From assembly GCF_005117025.1 (NCBI RefSeq), contig NZ_SWCO01000007.1:62001-126000 (forward strand): a stretch of DNA of 64,000 nucleotides, given 5' to 3'. Each line of letters starts with the position of its first letter. Position 1 is the first letter of the stretch. Of the stretch, positions 28,387 through 37,128 are shown in pieces. This stretch comes from Alteromonas portus (GTDB lineage Bacteria; Pseudomonadota; Gammaproteobacteria; Enterobacterales; Alteromonadaceae). The notes beneath the pieces were generated by a model. The model worked only from the letters and a program-made list of their open reading frames with translations, searched no databases and was not told the origin of the DNA. A program made the translations under genes and the position numbers.

Positions 28387-29869
28387 CAGTAAAAATCAAA
28401 CGCCCGTTAAGAACGTTGTCATTGCGGGTGGTGGTACTGCAGGATGGATGGCGGCCACCGCGTTGTCCCGGCTTTTGGGTAAGTCGATAAAGGTTACGTT
28501 AGTCGAGTCGAAAGATATTGGTATTGTAGGTGTGGGCGAGGCCACTATTCCGCCGATAAGAACATTTCACAAATTACTGGGCATCGACGAAAAAGCATTT
28601 ATGCGCGCTACCCAAGCCACATTCAAACTGGGTATTGAGTTTGAAAACTGGCGTGAACAGGGTCACAGCTATATCCATTCGTTTGGTATTACCGGAAGAG
28701 AGTGCTGGGCTGGCGAGTTTCACCATTTTTGGCTAAGGGCTAAAGAATATGGATTTGGCGGTGAATTTGGTGATTATTGCCCTGAACTGATTGCCGCTAA
28801 ACAAAACAAGTTCGCCACATCAGAAGCCATGCCGCTTAACTTTGCCTATCACTTTGATGCCGTTGCCTACGGTCGTTTTTTAAAGTCTTTAGCGTGCGAA
28901 GCAGGGGTTATGCACAAGGAAGGAGACATAGAAAAAGTCGCTGTATGCCCACAAGCAGGCAACATTCAGTCCCTTCAATTAGCAAGCGGAGAAGTGATAA
29001 ACGGTGATTTCTTTATAGACTGTACGGGCTTTAAAGGGCTGCTTATTGAACAGGCGCTTCACACCGGTTACGACGATTGGCGACACTATCTTTTTTGCGA
29101 TAGAGCAGTAGCCATGCAAACAGAACTTACTGCCCCACCTGTGCCATATACCAAAAGTGTGGCACACAGGGCGGGATGGCGTTGGCAGATACCACTGCAA
29201 GAGCGAATGGGTAATGGATTGGTATTTTGTAGCCGCTTTATGAGCGATGAGGACGCCATTAATACACTTAAATCGCAGGTGACAGGTGTGCCAATTAATG
29301 AGCCGAGAGTCATTCGTTTTACGCCTGGTAAACGTAGGCGTGGTTGGAATAAAAACTGCGTAGCGCTCGGGCTATCCAGTGGCTTTATTGAGCCACTAGA
29401 GTCGACCAGCATCCATCTAATCATGACTGGCCTTATACGCTTAATGCGCCTATTTCCTTTTGATGGCATCACCCAAAGCGCAATCGACGAATACAATAAT
29501 AAGTTTGATAGCGAAATGTCGGCCATACTCGACTTCATTGTTATGCATTACAAGGTTACACAGCGCGAGGACAGCCCTTTTTGGCAGCAATGCCAACGCA
29601 TGGAGATTCCGCCGTCACTTAAACATAAATTGGCTTTATTTGCCGAAACTGGCCGCGTGTTTTTGGATGACGGAGATATTTTTCGTGTTGATTCCTGGAC
29701 TCAAGTATTAATGGGCCAGGGCATGACACCAAGCCAGTACCATCGTGTTGCCGATGAAATGAGTGAGCAGTCTTTAAAGCAGTTCATGGCAGGGTTAAAG
29801 CAGCAGGTGGATAATCACGTAGCTAAACTTCCCTTGCACGAGGCCTTTTTAACAAAGTATCTGAGATGA
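28364..29869 (+). CDS. Flavin-dependent tryptophan-halogenase-family protein 2
   Basis: A 501-residue paralogue of the preceding gene, overlapping it by 23 bases in another frame, with AAAAGGA before its ATG. All family landmarks are intact: GGGTAGW at 22-28, VGEATIPPIRTF near 58, Lys88 in ATFKLG, and W272-R-W-Q-I-P277. The family chlorinates or brominates tryptophan or indole-like substrates with FADH2 from a separate reductase. The genomic context is sugar uptake, not a recognisable biosynthetic cluster, so the real substrate is open. Confidence 0.88.
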   Translation: MTVSGLDSSKNQTPVKNVVIAGGGTAGWMAATALSRLLGKSIKVTLVESKDIGIVGVGEATIPPIRTFHKLLGIDEKAFMRATQATFKLGIEFENWREQGHSYIHSFGITGRECWAGEFHHFWLRAKEYGFGGEFGDYCPELIAAKQNKFATSEAMPLNFAYHFDAVAYGRFLKSLACEAGVMHKEGDIEKVAVCPQAGNIQSLQLASGEVINGDFFIDCTGFKGLLIEQALHTGYDDWRHYLFCDRAVAMQTELTAPPVPYTKSVAHRAGWRWQIPLQERMGNGLVFCSRFMSDEDAINTLKSQVTGVPINEPRVIRFTPGKRRRGWNKNCVALGLSSGFIEPLESTSIHLIMTGLIRLMRLFPFDGITQSAIDEYNNKFDSEMSAILDFIVMHYKVTQREDSPFWQQCQRMEIPPSLKHKLALFAETGRVFLDDGDIFRVDSWTQVLMGQGMTPSQYHRVADEMSEQSLKQFMAGLKQQVDNHVAKLPLHEAFLTKYLR

Positions 29870-30054
29870 ATTATTAGAAGCGTTAGTTGTTAATAACAAA
29901 TAGTGCGTTAACGGTGAGCCGAGCAGCTCCTAACTAAAGAGTTACCAAACATACTGCATCAGCACCATACCCACATAGAAGTCTGGGCTTAGTGCTATCT
30001 AAATTGGGAAAAACGCAAACAAAGTACTGACAAAGATAATCCATTTTATAGTTG

Positions 30055-30070
30055 GCGGTAGTTTGTTACT
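30055..30070. promoter_or_regulatory. HipB-type operator copy 1
   Basis: CGGTA-N6-TACTG, the first of three copies of the same 16-base imperfect palindrome upstream of hipA. Binding by the HipB-like protein is inferred from position. Confidence 0.65.
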
Positions 30071-30097
30071 GGAAATGATTGTTGCTTTATATTAAAA

Positions 30098-30113
30098 CGG
30101 TAGATTTCTACCG
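30098..30113. promoter_or_regulatory. HipB-type operator copy 2
   Basis: CGGTAGA-TT-TCTACCG, a perfect palindrome and the best copy. Its centre is 43 bases from copy 1 and 42 from copy 3, close to four helical turns. Confidence 0.75.
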
Positions 30114-30130
30114 AAACTGTGCTAATGTTT

Positions 30131-30136
30131 TATACT
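30131..30136 (+). promoter_or_regulatory. -10 element of the hip operon
   Basis: TATACT lies between operator copies 2 and 3. The expected start point near 30143 falls inside copy 3, and the -35 region falls in copy 2. This is a layout for autorepression. No good -35 match is visible. Confidence 0.5.
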
Positions 30137-30139
30137 AAA

Positions 30140-30155
30140 CGGTAATAAACTACTG
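30140..30155. promoter_or_regulatory. HipB-type operator copy 3
   Basis: CGGTA-N6-TACTG, ending five bases before the hipA ATG. Confidence 0.65.
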
Positions 30156-30160
30156 GATAG

Positions 30161-31501
30161 ATGATGCAAACAGTCACACTGCAATTATTTAATCAAGGCC
30201 AATGGTGGGATGCTGCTACTTTGTGTTTTTCTGATGAGCGGATCAATGCAAGTTGTTCGCTGTATTATGAGCATGAATATATTGCTAAGGTCGCAAGCTA
30301 TGAGGTTAAAGATTGCTGGGCATGCTCCGTCAATGCGCCTATTAGCATTGTTCCTAAAGACTACCCTCATTGGCCAGCTCTATTAGATGATATTTTGCCG
30401 GTGGGTAAGTCTCGAGATTGGTGGCTCAGTTATCTTAATGTCAGTCGCTCAGACGAGTTTCAACAAAATTACGCACTGTTGACTAATGCTTGTATGTCGC
30501 CCGTTGGTAACTTAAGAATAAAAGAAGCCGTACCGACAGAAGCTAATATCGACTCTCGCCGTTTTCCAATTGAGAACGTGATTTCATTACAATATGATTT
30601 TTTAGAGTATGCTAATGAACAAGGAGCCGCAGTAGGAGGGGCGACAGGAGCTGGTGGTGTTGCACCAAAACTGCTACTCATGCTTGAAGATGATAATGTT
30701 TTCATTGATGGGGACTTTGCAGGTAAGCCGTTGACCGCCACACCTTATCTAACCAAGTTTGCTAGAAATAGACGCTCAACTCGAGATAACAACATCTTAA
30801 AAGCTGAGGGCGTTTTTTATAAGGCACTTTCGGAGATTCTGAAGGGTACCAATGTTTCCACCATCGATGTTGAAAAGCTAAAAATATTAGAAGATAAACA
30901 AAGTGGCCAAGCTAGTTTATGGCTACCTCGCTTTGACGTCCGCATAGAAAGTGGTGTGGCTAGTCGTATTGGATTGGAAAGTATTTATTCAATCATTAAT
31001 GCCGAGCCTGGCAGCTATCAAGATCATTTTGATGTGATGGAGACGGTGTGGCGAAGAATAAATTCTGCAACTCAAATGACGAAAAACGAATTTGCTAAGC
31101 AATATGTTGTTAGAGATTTTTTAAATATTGTCTTCGGTAACTCAGACAATCACGGCCGCAACATTTCATTTTTAAAATATGACGGCGATATTTGTTTTGC
31201 ACCCATCTATGATTTTGCTCCTATGAAAGCCGATGAAGAAGGGATAACCCGTTTATTTAAGTGGGGGCGAAGTTGCGAAGTAGATGGGCACGTTAATTTT
31301 TTAATCATTGCAGAGCAGCTTTCAGATTATTGTGAGCCTTATGAAATAATTTTATTTTTGCGGCAACTGGCAGAAAAACTAATCGACTTGCCTGAGAGGT
31401 TGAAAAGATTGCACTGCCCAGATGAGATATTGAATTTTCCGGCGATTGGTTTTAGTAACACTAAAACTAAGTTAGTAGCAATGGGAGTCTATGATGGTTA
31501 G
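30161..31501 (+). CDS. hipA: HipA-family serine/threonine kinase toxin
   Basis: A 446-residue HipA-like protein. The C-terminal kinase core has the catalytic-loop pattern NSDNHGRNISFL with Asp329 as likely base, and the metal-binding DFAPM with Asp351. The glycine-rich segment AAVGGATGAGGVAPKLLL (about 159-176) corresponds to the nucleotide loop and lysine strand of HipA. In E. coli, HipA phosphorylates glutamyl-tRNA synthetase; the target here cannot be read from sequence. It is first in the operon and overlaps the downstream hipB-like gene by 11 bases, the reverse of the classical hipBA order. Three operators precede it. Confidence 0.88.
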   Translation: MMQTVTLQLFNQGQWWDAATLCFSDERINASCSLYYEHEYIAKVASYEVKDCWACSVNAPISIVPKDYPHWPALLDDILPVGKSRDWWLSYLNVSRSDEFQQNYALLTNACMSPVGNLRIKEAVPTEANIDSRRFPIENVISLQYDFLEYANEQGAAVGGATGAGGVAPKLLLMLEDDNVFIDGDFAGKPLTATPYLTKFARNRRSTRDNNILKAEGVFYKALSEILKGTNVSTIDVEKLKILEDKQSGQASLWLPRFDVRIESGVASRIGLESIYSIINAEPGSYQDHFDVMETVWRRINSATQMTKNEFAKQYVVRDFLNIVFGNSDNHGRNISFLKYDGDICFAPIYDFAPMKADEEGITRLFKWGRSCEVDGHVNFLIIAEQLSDYCEPYEIILFLRQLAEKLIDLPERLKRLHCPDEILNFPAIGFSNTKTKLVAMGVYDG

Positions 31502-31772
31502 GTTGACGGGTGAACAACGAAAAGAAATTTTAGCTCAGCTTGAAAGTGATCTTGCGAACAATGTTATCGGCATAGGCGATCTAGTAAAGCAGGTTCGTAC
31601 CCAACTTTATGGCATGACCCAAACACAGTACGCGAAATTTATTAAGGTGTCTGATAAAACATTGCGCGATATCGAGAAAGGGAATACCGATCCTCGCGTC
31701 TCGGTACTAAATAAAATTTTAGCGCCTGGTGGTTTTCAACTTTCTGTTCGATCAGTTCGCCGTGATATATAA
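31491..31772 (+). CDS. hipB: HipB-like helix-turn-helix antitoxin
   Basis: A 93-residue DNA-binding protein (92 if ATG 31494, better spaced from GGGAG, is used). The XRE-type helix-turn-helix is MTQTQYAKFIKVSDKTLRDI (about 43-62), followed by EKGNTDPRVSVLNKIL, typical of HipB. The N-terminal 35 residues form an extra helix. It overlaps the end of hipA, so translation is coupled. It likely neutralises HipA and represses the operon through the CGGTA-N6-TAC(T/C)G sites. Confidence 0.87.
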   Translation: MMVRLTGEQRKEILAQLESDLANNVIGIGDLVKQVRTQLYGMTQTQYAKFIKVSDKTLRDIEKGNTDPRVSVLNKILAPGGFQLSVRSVRRDI

Positions 31773-31810
31773 AATTATCTTTGAGTTGCATCAAGTCATG
31801 GGGTTTCATA

Positions 31811-31841
31811 AAAAATAAAAAAGCCCAGCATGGCTGGGCTT
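31811..31841 (-). terminator. Terminator of yicC (possibly bidirectional)
   Basis: AAGCCCAGC (31821-31829), loop ATG, GCTGGGCTT (31833-31841). On the minus strand the stem is followed by a long T-run (the A-rich stretch 31811-31820), fitting the end of yicC. The plus-strand T-run is short, so termination of hipB is weaker. Confidence 0.88.
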
Positions 31842-31870
31842 TAGCGTAGGCTTTTGGACTCCAACGGATA

Positions 31871-32734
31871 TTACTCAATATTCTGGATTTGCTCGCGCAT
31901 CTGCTCAATCAATACTTTAAGTTCAACCGCCGATTGTGTGATGTCGGTGCTGATAGACTTTGAACCTAACGTGTTCGATTCGCGGTTAAACTCCTGCATC
32001 ATGAAATCTAAACGGCGGCCCACTGCTCCACCCTTTTTAAGGATATTGCGGGTTTCCTTAACGTGAGCATTCAGACGATCTAACTCTTCCGCCACATCTA
32101 CTTTTTGCGCCAGCATGATCATTTCTTGTTCAAAGCGGCCTGCATCAAGTTCAACCTTTGCTTCTTCAAAGCGGGTTTGCACTTTTTCTCGCTGCCACAC
32201 CATGATTTCAGGCATACGTGCGGCCACTTTTTCAGCTTCCACTTCAATGGCGTCTAGGCGCTGCGTGATCATACCTTTAAGGGCTTCCCCTTCTGTAGCG
32301 CGGGCACTGATGAAGTCGTTTAACGCTTGATCGAACGCTGCCATTACGTCACCGTGAATGGTATCCATATCGGCTTCTTCTGCAGCAATTACGCCAGGCC
32401 AGCGCAAAACGTCTAGTGGGTTAACCCCCGTGGATTGGCCATGGGATTGCACCCAATCAGCAGCGTGAAGCACTTGCTTAGCCAACTCTTCGTTTAAGCT
32501 TAGCTTGGTTACAGCAGCATCGTTCGCGGTAAAGCGAAGCGCACATTCCACCTTACCTCGGGCTAGCTTTTTACGAAACCGTTCACGTAAAACTGGCTCT
32601 AATGAACGAAACTGTTCCGGCAGGCGAAAATAGGTTTCTAAAAAGCGTTGGTTGACCGAGCGTATTTCCCATACGGCTGAGCCCCACTCTTTTTTGGTTT
32701 CTACGCGCGCAAACGCTGTCATGCTGTAAATCAT
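31871..32734 (-). CDS. yicC: YicC-family endoribonuclease
   Basis: A 287-residue protein (E. coli YicC 287) with the invariant N-terminus MIYSMTAFAR and SVNQRFLE near 27-34, and the C-terminal signature GRRLDFMMQEFNRESNTLGSKS. The family is a metal-dependent endoribonuclease; YicC is reported to affect small-RNA turnover. It is divergent from rph, as in many gammaproteobacteria. Confidence 0.96.
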   Translation of the reverse strand: MIYSMTAFARVETKKEWGSAVWEIRSVNQRFLETYFRLPEQFRSLEPVLRERFRKKLARGKVECALRFTANDAAVTKLSLNEELAKQVLHAADWVQSHGQSTGVNPLDVLRWPGVIAAEEADMDTIHGDVMAAFDQALNDFISARATEGEALKGMITQRLDAIEVEAEKVAARMPEIMVWQREKVQTRFEEAKVELDAGRFEQEMIMLAQKVDVAEELDRLNAHVKETRNILKKGGAVGRRLDFMMQEFNRESNTLGSKSISTDITQSAVELKVLIEQMREQIQNIE

Positions 32735-33036
32735 AAATATCCTTTAAATTTAACTGAAAGCCTGCAAAAACAACCCGAACGTCGTGTTGTATACGTGAAT
32801 ATCTACAGCAGGTTTTCTTGTATTTTGTATATTAGCGCACATTTACGTAATTCAATAAGCAAACATGTAAAGTTCGTTTTTAACGGCCGCGGGTATTGCG
32901 TTATACTTAGGCGCAATTTCGTAGCTACATCGAATTTATAGGTTTTGACCGCGAATTGGGCTTTCTATTCTCATATCGCCGATAAAAACCTGTAAAACGC
33001 TACCCTTTTTTAAGCACTTACGTTGTGGAGAACACT
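32735..33036. promoter_or_regulatory. Divergent yicC/rph intergenic region
   Basis: A 302-base gap. A candidate rph promoter is TTTAAC (32879-32884), a 17-base spacer and TATACT (32902-32907), leaving a leader of about 120 bases. No leftward promoter was pinned down. No other structure was found. Confidence 0.5.
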
Positions 33037-33750
33037 ATGCGTCCAAGCGGCAGAACCGCCAGTCAAATTCGCCCTGTTACAATTACTCGCCAATACACTT
33101 GTCACGCAGAAGGCTCTGTACTTGTAGAGTTCGGTAACACTAAAGTGTTGTGTAATGCGACGGTGGAAGAAGGTGTACCACGCTTTATGAAGGGCCAAGG
33201 GAAAGGCTGGATTACTGCTGAGTACAGCATGCTTCCACGTGCTACTCACACGCGAAGCGGCCGTGAAGCTGCGCGCGGCAAACAAGGCGGTCGTACGTTA
33301 GAAATTCAGCGTTTAATTGCGCGTTCACTACGCGCAGCGGTAGATTTAAAACTTCTGGGTGAAAACACCATTACGTTAGACTGCGACGTTATTCAAGCCG
33401 ACGGCGGTACGCGCACAGCGTCAATCACCGGTGCGTGTGTAGCTCTTGTTGATGCACTTACTTACATGCGTGCAAAAGGCATTATCAAAACTAACCCGCT
33501 TAAGCACATGATTGCTGCCCTTTCAGTAGGTATTTACGAAGGTACGCCAATTGCCGACCTTGAGTACACCGAAGACTCTGAGGCAGAGACAGATATGAAT
33601 ATCGTAATGACCGAAACTGGCAAGCTGATCGAAGTTCAAGGTACGGCAGAGGGCGAACCCTTCTCGTTTGAAGAGCTCGACGAAATGCTGAAAATTGGCA
33701 AGCATGGCCTACGCGAATTGTTCGACATTCAAAAAGCTGCGCTAGCGTAA
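33037..33750 (+). CDS. rph: Ribonuclease PH
   Basis: Phosphate-dependent 3-prime exoribonuclease that trims tRNA precursors. [14 protein letters not shown], the phosphate site region [16 protein letters not shown], and [19 protein letters not shown] are all intact. ATG 33037 gives 237 residues (E. coli 238) and has GGAG six bases upstream; an in-frame GTG at 33025 would add four. It is upstream of pyrE, the order known from E. coli, and probably cotranscribed with it. Confidence 0.97.
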   Translation: MRPSGRTASQIRPVTITRQYTCHAEGSVLVEFGNTKVLCNATVEEGVPRFMKGQGKGWITAEYSMLPRATHTRSGREAARGKQGGRTLEIQRLIARSLRAAVDLKLLGENTITLDCDVIQADGGTRTASITGACVALVDALTYMRAKGIIKTNPLKHMIAALSVGIYEGTPIADLEYTEDSEAETDMNIVMTETGKLIEVQGTAEGEPFSFEELDEMLKIGKHGLRELFDIQKAALA

Positions 33751-33807
33751 GCGAGTTATCAAAGCGAATTTAGCGCCTACGGATAAGTTAGTAATAAAGA
33801 GGTCATC

Positions 33808-34449
33808 ATGAAAGCGTTTCAGCGTGATTTTATCGAGTTTGCCATTGAGCGTGGCGTACTGAAATTTGGCGAATTTACTTTAAAGTCAGGCCGCGTTAGC
33901 CCGTACTTTTTCAATGCAGGCTTGTTTAATCGCGGTGGCGATTTGGCCAAGCTAGGGCGTTTTTACGCTGATGCGTTAATGGATGCTGGCGTGGAATTCG
34001 ATGTACTTTTTGGTCCCGCTTATAAAGGCATTCCTATTGCAACGACAACGGCCGTCGCACTGGCCGATAGCCACAACCTTGATGTGCCTTATTGCTTCAA
34101 CCGCAAAGAAGCGAAAACCCACGGTGAAGGCGGCAATCTAGTTGGCAGCCCACTAGAAGGTAAGGTTATGCTGGTGGATGATGTGATCACCGCCGGTACG
34201 GCTATTCGCGAGTCGATGACGTTGATTGAACAGCAGCAGGCCAGTTTATCAGGCGTGTTGATTGCTTTAGACAGACAAGAGCGCGGTAACAGCGAACTGT
34301 CAGCTATTCAAGAGGTCGAGCGCGATTTTGGCACTCAAGTTATCTCTATTGTATCGCTTGCCGATGTCGTAGCTTATCTGACTGAGAAAGGCGGATATGC
34401 TAGTGAGATTAGCGCTATCAATACTTACCGTGAAAACTATGGCATCTGA
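33808..34449 (+). CDS. pyrE: Orotate phosphoribosyltransferase
   Basis: Converts orotate and PRPP to orotidine 5-phosphate in UMP synthesis. The 213 residues equal E. coli PyrE. The PRPP-binding loop [17 protein letters not shown] (about 119-135) and the catalytic flexible loop with [12 protein letters not shown] (about 100-111) are intact. An AGAGG ribosome binding site precedes ATG. The end overlaps tusA. Confidence 0.98.
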   Translation: MKAFQRDFIEFAIERGVLKFGEFTLKSGRVSPYFFNAGLFNRGGDLAKLGRFYADALMDAGVEFDVLFGPAYKGIPIATTTAVALADSHNLDVPYCFNRKEAKTHGEGGNLVGSPLEGKVMLVDDVITAGTAIRESMTLIEQQQASLSGVLIALDRQERGNSELSAIQEVERDFGTQVISIVSLADVVAYLTEKGGYASEISAINTYRENYGI

Positions 34450-34699
34450 TTTTGACAGCGCATTTAGCGCGGCTAGTCAGCATTTAGATGCGCTAGGATT
34501 GCGTTGCCCAGAGCCAGTAATGATGGTGCGTTTGAATATTCGAAAGCTGGCCGATGGGGAAACTTTATCGGTCACGGCTGACGATCCCTCAACGGCCAGA
34601 GATATTCCTAGCTTTTGCCGCTTTATGGACCACACGCTGATTGCGTCTCAAACCGAGACCATGCCTTACCAATACGTAATTAAGAAAGGGCGCGCTTAA
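34439..34699 (+). CDS. tusA: Sulfur carrier protein TusA
   Basis: Relays persulfide sulfur from IscS toward TusBCD/MnmA for 2-thiouridine in tRNA. The CPxP-type motif [11 protein letters not shown] holds the active Cys near residue 21, and [16 protein letters not shown] is conserved. ATG 34439 gives 86 residues (E. coli 81) and overlaps the last 11 bases of pyrE; upstream in-frame codons lie inside pyrE and do not match the family. The downstream terminator includes its stop codon. Confidence 0.95.
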   Translation: MASDFDSAFSAASQHLDALGLRCPEPVMMVRLNIRKLADGETLSVTADDPSTARDIPSFCRFMDHTLIASQTETMPYQYVIKKGRA

Positions 34700-34710
34700 G
34701 CGCCTTTTTT
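34689..34710 (+). terminator. Terminator of rph-pyrE-tusA
   Basis: GGCGC (34689-34693) pairs with GCGCC (34700-34704), loop GCTTAA, followed by T6. The tusA stop codon TAA lies in the loop. Confidence 0.85.
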
Positions 34711-34752
34711 GTCTTTAACACTTAAACGTGCGATGGCTTCCATTCACTTTTT

Positions 34753-35556
34753 CTAGTCCACCTTTCTGTATTTTGCCTCTAGCGCACAATAAAGCCCGAA
34801 CATAATAAAGCCTGCGCCTACAGCAGCAATGAGATAAGGCCCAAAAGGCTGCTTCATTAACGTTTCTAATGCTTTTTGTAACCCACCGGCTTGTGAAGGA
34901 TTACTTAAAACGGCGGCAAGGATAAAAAATCCACCTACTAAGGAATAAACGACCCCTCTTGCGGTATACCCAAGGCGACCAGTTATCTTCACACTCTTTC
35001 TAATGCGCTGATTTAAAGCGTGTAGTGAAAACTTCTTTAAAAAGTCTGCAGTGTAAGCATGTTTGAACTGCACAACTGCAAATATAATAATGCAAAGCCC
35101 GATTGCAGCCACAAGCAGCAGCCCCCATTCGTATTGCATTAGAAATTCACTCACCTTCTTTCCACTACCTTGGGATGAAGAACTACTTTGTACTTCTAAT
35201 AAGGTTTTACCCCCTGCATAAGCCGCAACAAAATAGAACGCGCCGGATATACAGAAGAACAGCTTATTTATAACGTGAATGAACAAACTGTCGTCATCTG
35301 ATTTGTCGGTAATAAAAATCTGCAGCCAACGCCAGCAGGCATAACACGCTAGTCCAAGAACAAGAATTCCTAGAAAAATTTGCCCGAGTGGTTGCTCTTT
35401 AAGTGTAATAAAGACATTGGACTGAGAGGCTTTTTCACGGTTTAACGCTGTAAATACAGATGTAAGAATGAAGACACCAAGCATAACGTACATGACTGTT
35501 TTGGCACTATACCCCGCTCTAGCGGTTATCTCTTTCCATTTAGACGAAGGTTCCAC
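34753..35556 (-). CDS. DUF1206 membrane protein
   Basis: A 267-residue inner-membrane protein with six predicted helices in three similar helix pairs. The repeat start is seen as ARAGYSAKTVMYVMLG (about 12) and again as GRLGYTARGVVYSLVGG (about 193), the hallmark of DUF1206. No biochemical role is established for the family. It is isolated: convergent with tusA and with a promoter gap upstream. Confidence 0.85.
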   Translation of the reverse strand: MEPSSKWKEITARAGYSAKTVMYVMLGVFILTSVFTALNREKASQSNVFITLKEQPLGQIFLGILVLGLACYACWRWLQIFITDKSDDDSLFIHVINKLFFCISGAFYFVAAYAGGKTLLEVQSSSSSQGSGKKVSEFLMQYEWGLLLVAAIGLCIIIFAVVQFKHAYTADFLKKFSLHALNQRIRKSVKITGRLGYTARGVVYSLVGGFFILAAVLSNPSQAGGLQKALETLMKQPFGPYLIAAVGAGFIMFGLYCALEAKYRKVD

Positions 35557-35673
35557 GGTGTCCTCTCATAGCTTGGTTGTAAAATAAAAAACAATTCAGT
35601 TATCTATTTCGTATCAAGTTATGTTCCGTTTTGCACTTGTCTGTATTTTACGCTTGTGAGCTAGCGTTTCAGA

Positions 35674-35859
35674 TTAACGTTCTGAACTATCTGCAACGGC
35701 TTTCAAAAGCAAATTTTGAAGCGTACGTTTGCTATGAGCACAATTGCAGTGAACATCTGTCATATGTAGAACTTCACCTTTAAGCATTTTTTGCAGTACA
35801 GATGCTCTTACGCTTAATGAGACAAAGCCGTCTTCATTGGGGACTTGTTTCGACATCAT
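35674..35859 (-). CDS. Small protein of unknown function, second gene of a Fur-box operon
   Basis: About 61 residues, not recognised. AAGGAG lies six bases before the chosen ATG; ATGs three bases either side and a TTG at 35874 are alternatives. The sequence is mixed alpha/beta in appearance, with a distinctive DVHCNCAHSKRTL segment near 40 whose two Cys and two His could bind metal or a cofactor (inference). It lies 24 bases after the gene ending at 35884 and is likely cotranscribed. Confidence 0.65.
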   Translation of the reverse strand: MMSKQVPNEDGFVSLSVRASVLQKMLKGEVLHMTDVHCNCAHSKRTLQNLLLKAVADSSER

Positions 35860-35883
35860 CATTTGCTCCTTCAACTGTTTGAT

Positions 35884-36345
35884 TTAATGCAGAGCTGCAG
35901 AAGCAAGCTGCCTGCTAATTTGAGGTTTATAGGTTTGCTCAAGTGTGTGCTGAATGGCGGCAATCAGCTTACATACAGACTGATTAGTGGCATGCAAAGG
36001 CAATATGGCAATTAGCTGCTGCTGGCACTCCTGCAAAATGGCGTGAGATTCTTTTTTTCTGTGCTCTTGAGCAAGTAACGAAGATAAGTACATGCCCATA
36101 GTGCCGAACGCGAGTATATCTTCTTGCACAGCGTTCACTTTCTGAGAGGATACGGGCTGCAGCGCGTTAAGAATGGCCTTCGCGGCTTCAAAGGTTTGAT
36201 AACCCAACTCCCTGGCATAATCTAACTCACCCTGTTGATGGGCTTTTTGCGTTTGTGCCTGCATTGCTAAGCGATGCTCTCGTGCGCTAGAAGGGTTGAG
36301 CTGTAGCCACTTTCTGTAAACTGGGCATAAACGTTGAACATTCAT
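35884..36345 (-). CDS. Helical protein of unknown function, first gene of a Fur-box operon
   Basis: A 153-residue, mostly alpha-helical soluble protein with no signal peptide and no family I can name. It is rich in Gln, Ala and Leu, with Cys at positions 7, 109 and 125. The ribosome binding site AGGAGGT is near-perfect, suggesting real and strong expression. A Fur-box-like sequence lies 32 bases upstream of the start. A role in iron limitation is suggested by that site only. Confidence 0.7.
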   Translation of the reverse strand: MNVQRLCPVYRKWLQLNPSSAREHRLAMQAQTQKAHQQGELDYARELGYQTFEAAKAILNALQPVSSQKVNAVQEDILAFGTMGMYLSSLLAQEHRKKESHAILQECQQQLIAILPLHATNQSVCKLIAAIQHTLEQTYKPQISRQLASAALH

Positions 36346-36376
36346 ATAAGCACCTCCTGTTTTTTATAACACTAGT

Positions 36377-36395
36377 GCAAATAAGAATCATTATC
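36377..36395 (-). promoter_or_regulatory. Fur-box-like site upstream of the small unknown operon
   Basis: Read on the minus strand, GATAATGATTCTTATTTGC matches the Fur consensus at 14 of 19 positions, with the left half GATAATGAT perfect. A possible -35 (TTTACA, minus strand 36399-36404) adjoins it, so binding would cover the promoter. Confidence 0.6.
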
Positions 36396-36516
36396 AAATG
36401 TAAAGTTCAAAAAATCTATTAGCGTAATTTGATTTGGGAATTTAAGGGGGAGCTCGCACGAATTGGTCGATGCTATTTTGATAGCTTTAGCACCGTCAAA
36501 TCGAAAGGCTCTTTAA

Positions 36517-37104
36517 TTAGGAGAACATATTAGACAGCCACCATAGTAAGACTACCACCAGCGTAATAGCAAACACGGCTTTCATCTTGTAGCGTTTTAT
36601 AAGTTGCTCTGCTTTGTCACCTGCGTAATACACCACTACTGCAAGGCCAAAATAGCGAATAGCGCGGGCAATAACCGTGGCTAACAGGAATAGCGGAAGA
36701 GAGTATTGGGTTGCGCCGGCAGCTAACATGGCCACTTGAAAAGGAATAGGCGCAATACCTAGCGTCATCACAAACCAAAAGCCTTGATTTTGCATTTGTT
36801 GTTTAACGCTGTCGAACTGGTCTTGACTAAAAAAGGTATCAATAACCCACTGACCAACAAGGTCGAAAAGGTAATAGCCAAGGGCATAGCCAAAAACAGC
36901 GCCAATCACACAGCCCACGGTAGCCATTAATGCAATATTCCAGAGCGACTCTCGTCTAGCTTGCATTAAAGGCACCATAACGGCTTCAAGCGGTATAGGA
37001 ACAATGGTCGACTCTAAAAATGATGCTAAAGTAATACCTTTCAACATATGTTTAGAGTCAATAAGCTTTTTGGTTTTGTGCTTAACCTTTTTACCTAGTG
37101 CCAT
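36517..37104 (-). CDS. VTT/SNARE-associated-domain membrane protein (YqaA/DedA-like)
   Basis: A 195-residue inner-membrane protein with a VTT domain. Conserved ESTIVPIPLEAVMVPLM (about 32-48) and the C-terminal GxxPIPFQ pattern (LGIAPIPFQVAMLAAGA, about 117-133) match the YqaA branch of the DedA superfamily. Several members of the superfamily are lipid flippases for undecaprenyl phosphate or phospholipid. The specific substrate here is unknown. It is 24 bases after the amidohydrolase gene on the same strand. Confidence 0.85.
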   Translation of the reverse strand: MALGKKVKHKTKKLIDSKHMLKGITLASFLESTIVPIPLEAVMVPLMQARRESLWNIALMATVGCVIGAVFGYALGYYLFDLVGQWVIDTFFSQDQFDSVKQQMQNQGFWFVMTLGIAPIPFQVAMLAAGATQYSLPLFLLATVIARAIRYFGLAVVVYYAGDKAEQLIKRYKMKAVFAITLVVVLLWWLSNMFS

Positions 37105-37128
37105 GTAAACTCTACCACTTTTATTGTT

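Noticed and set aside
30469..30741. Minus-strand frame within hipA
   Set aside because: No ribosome binding site, lies wholly antisense to a well-supported HipA kinase gene.
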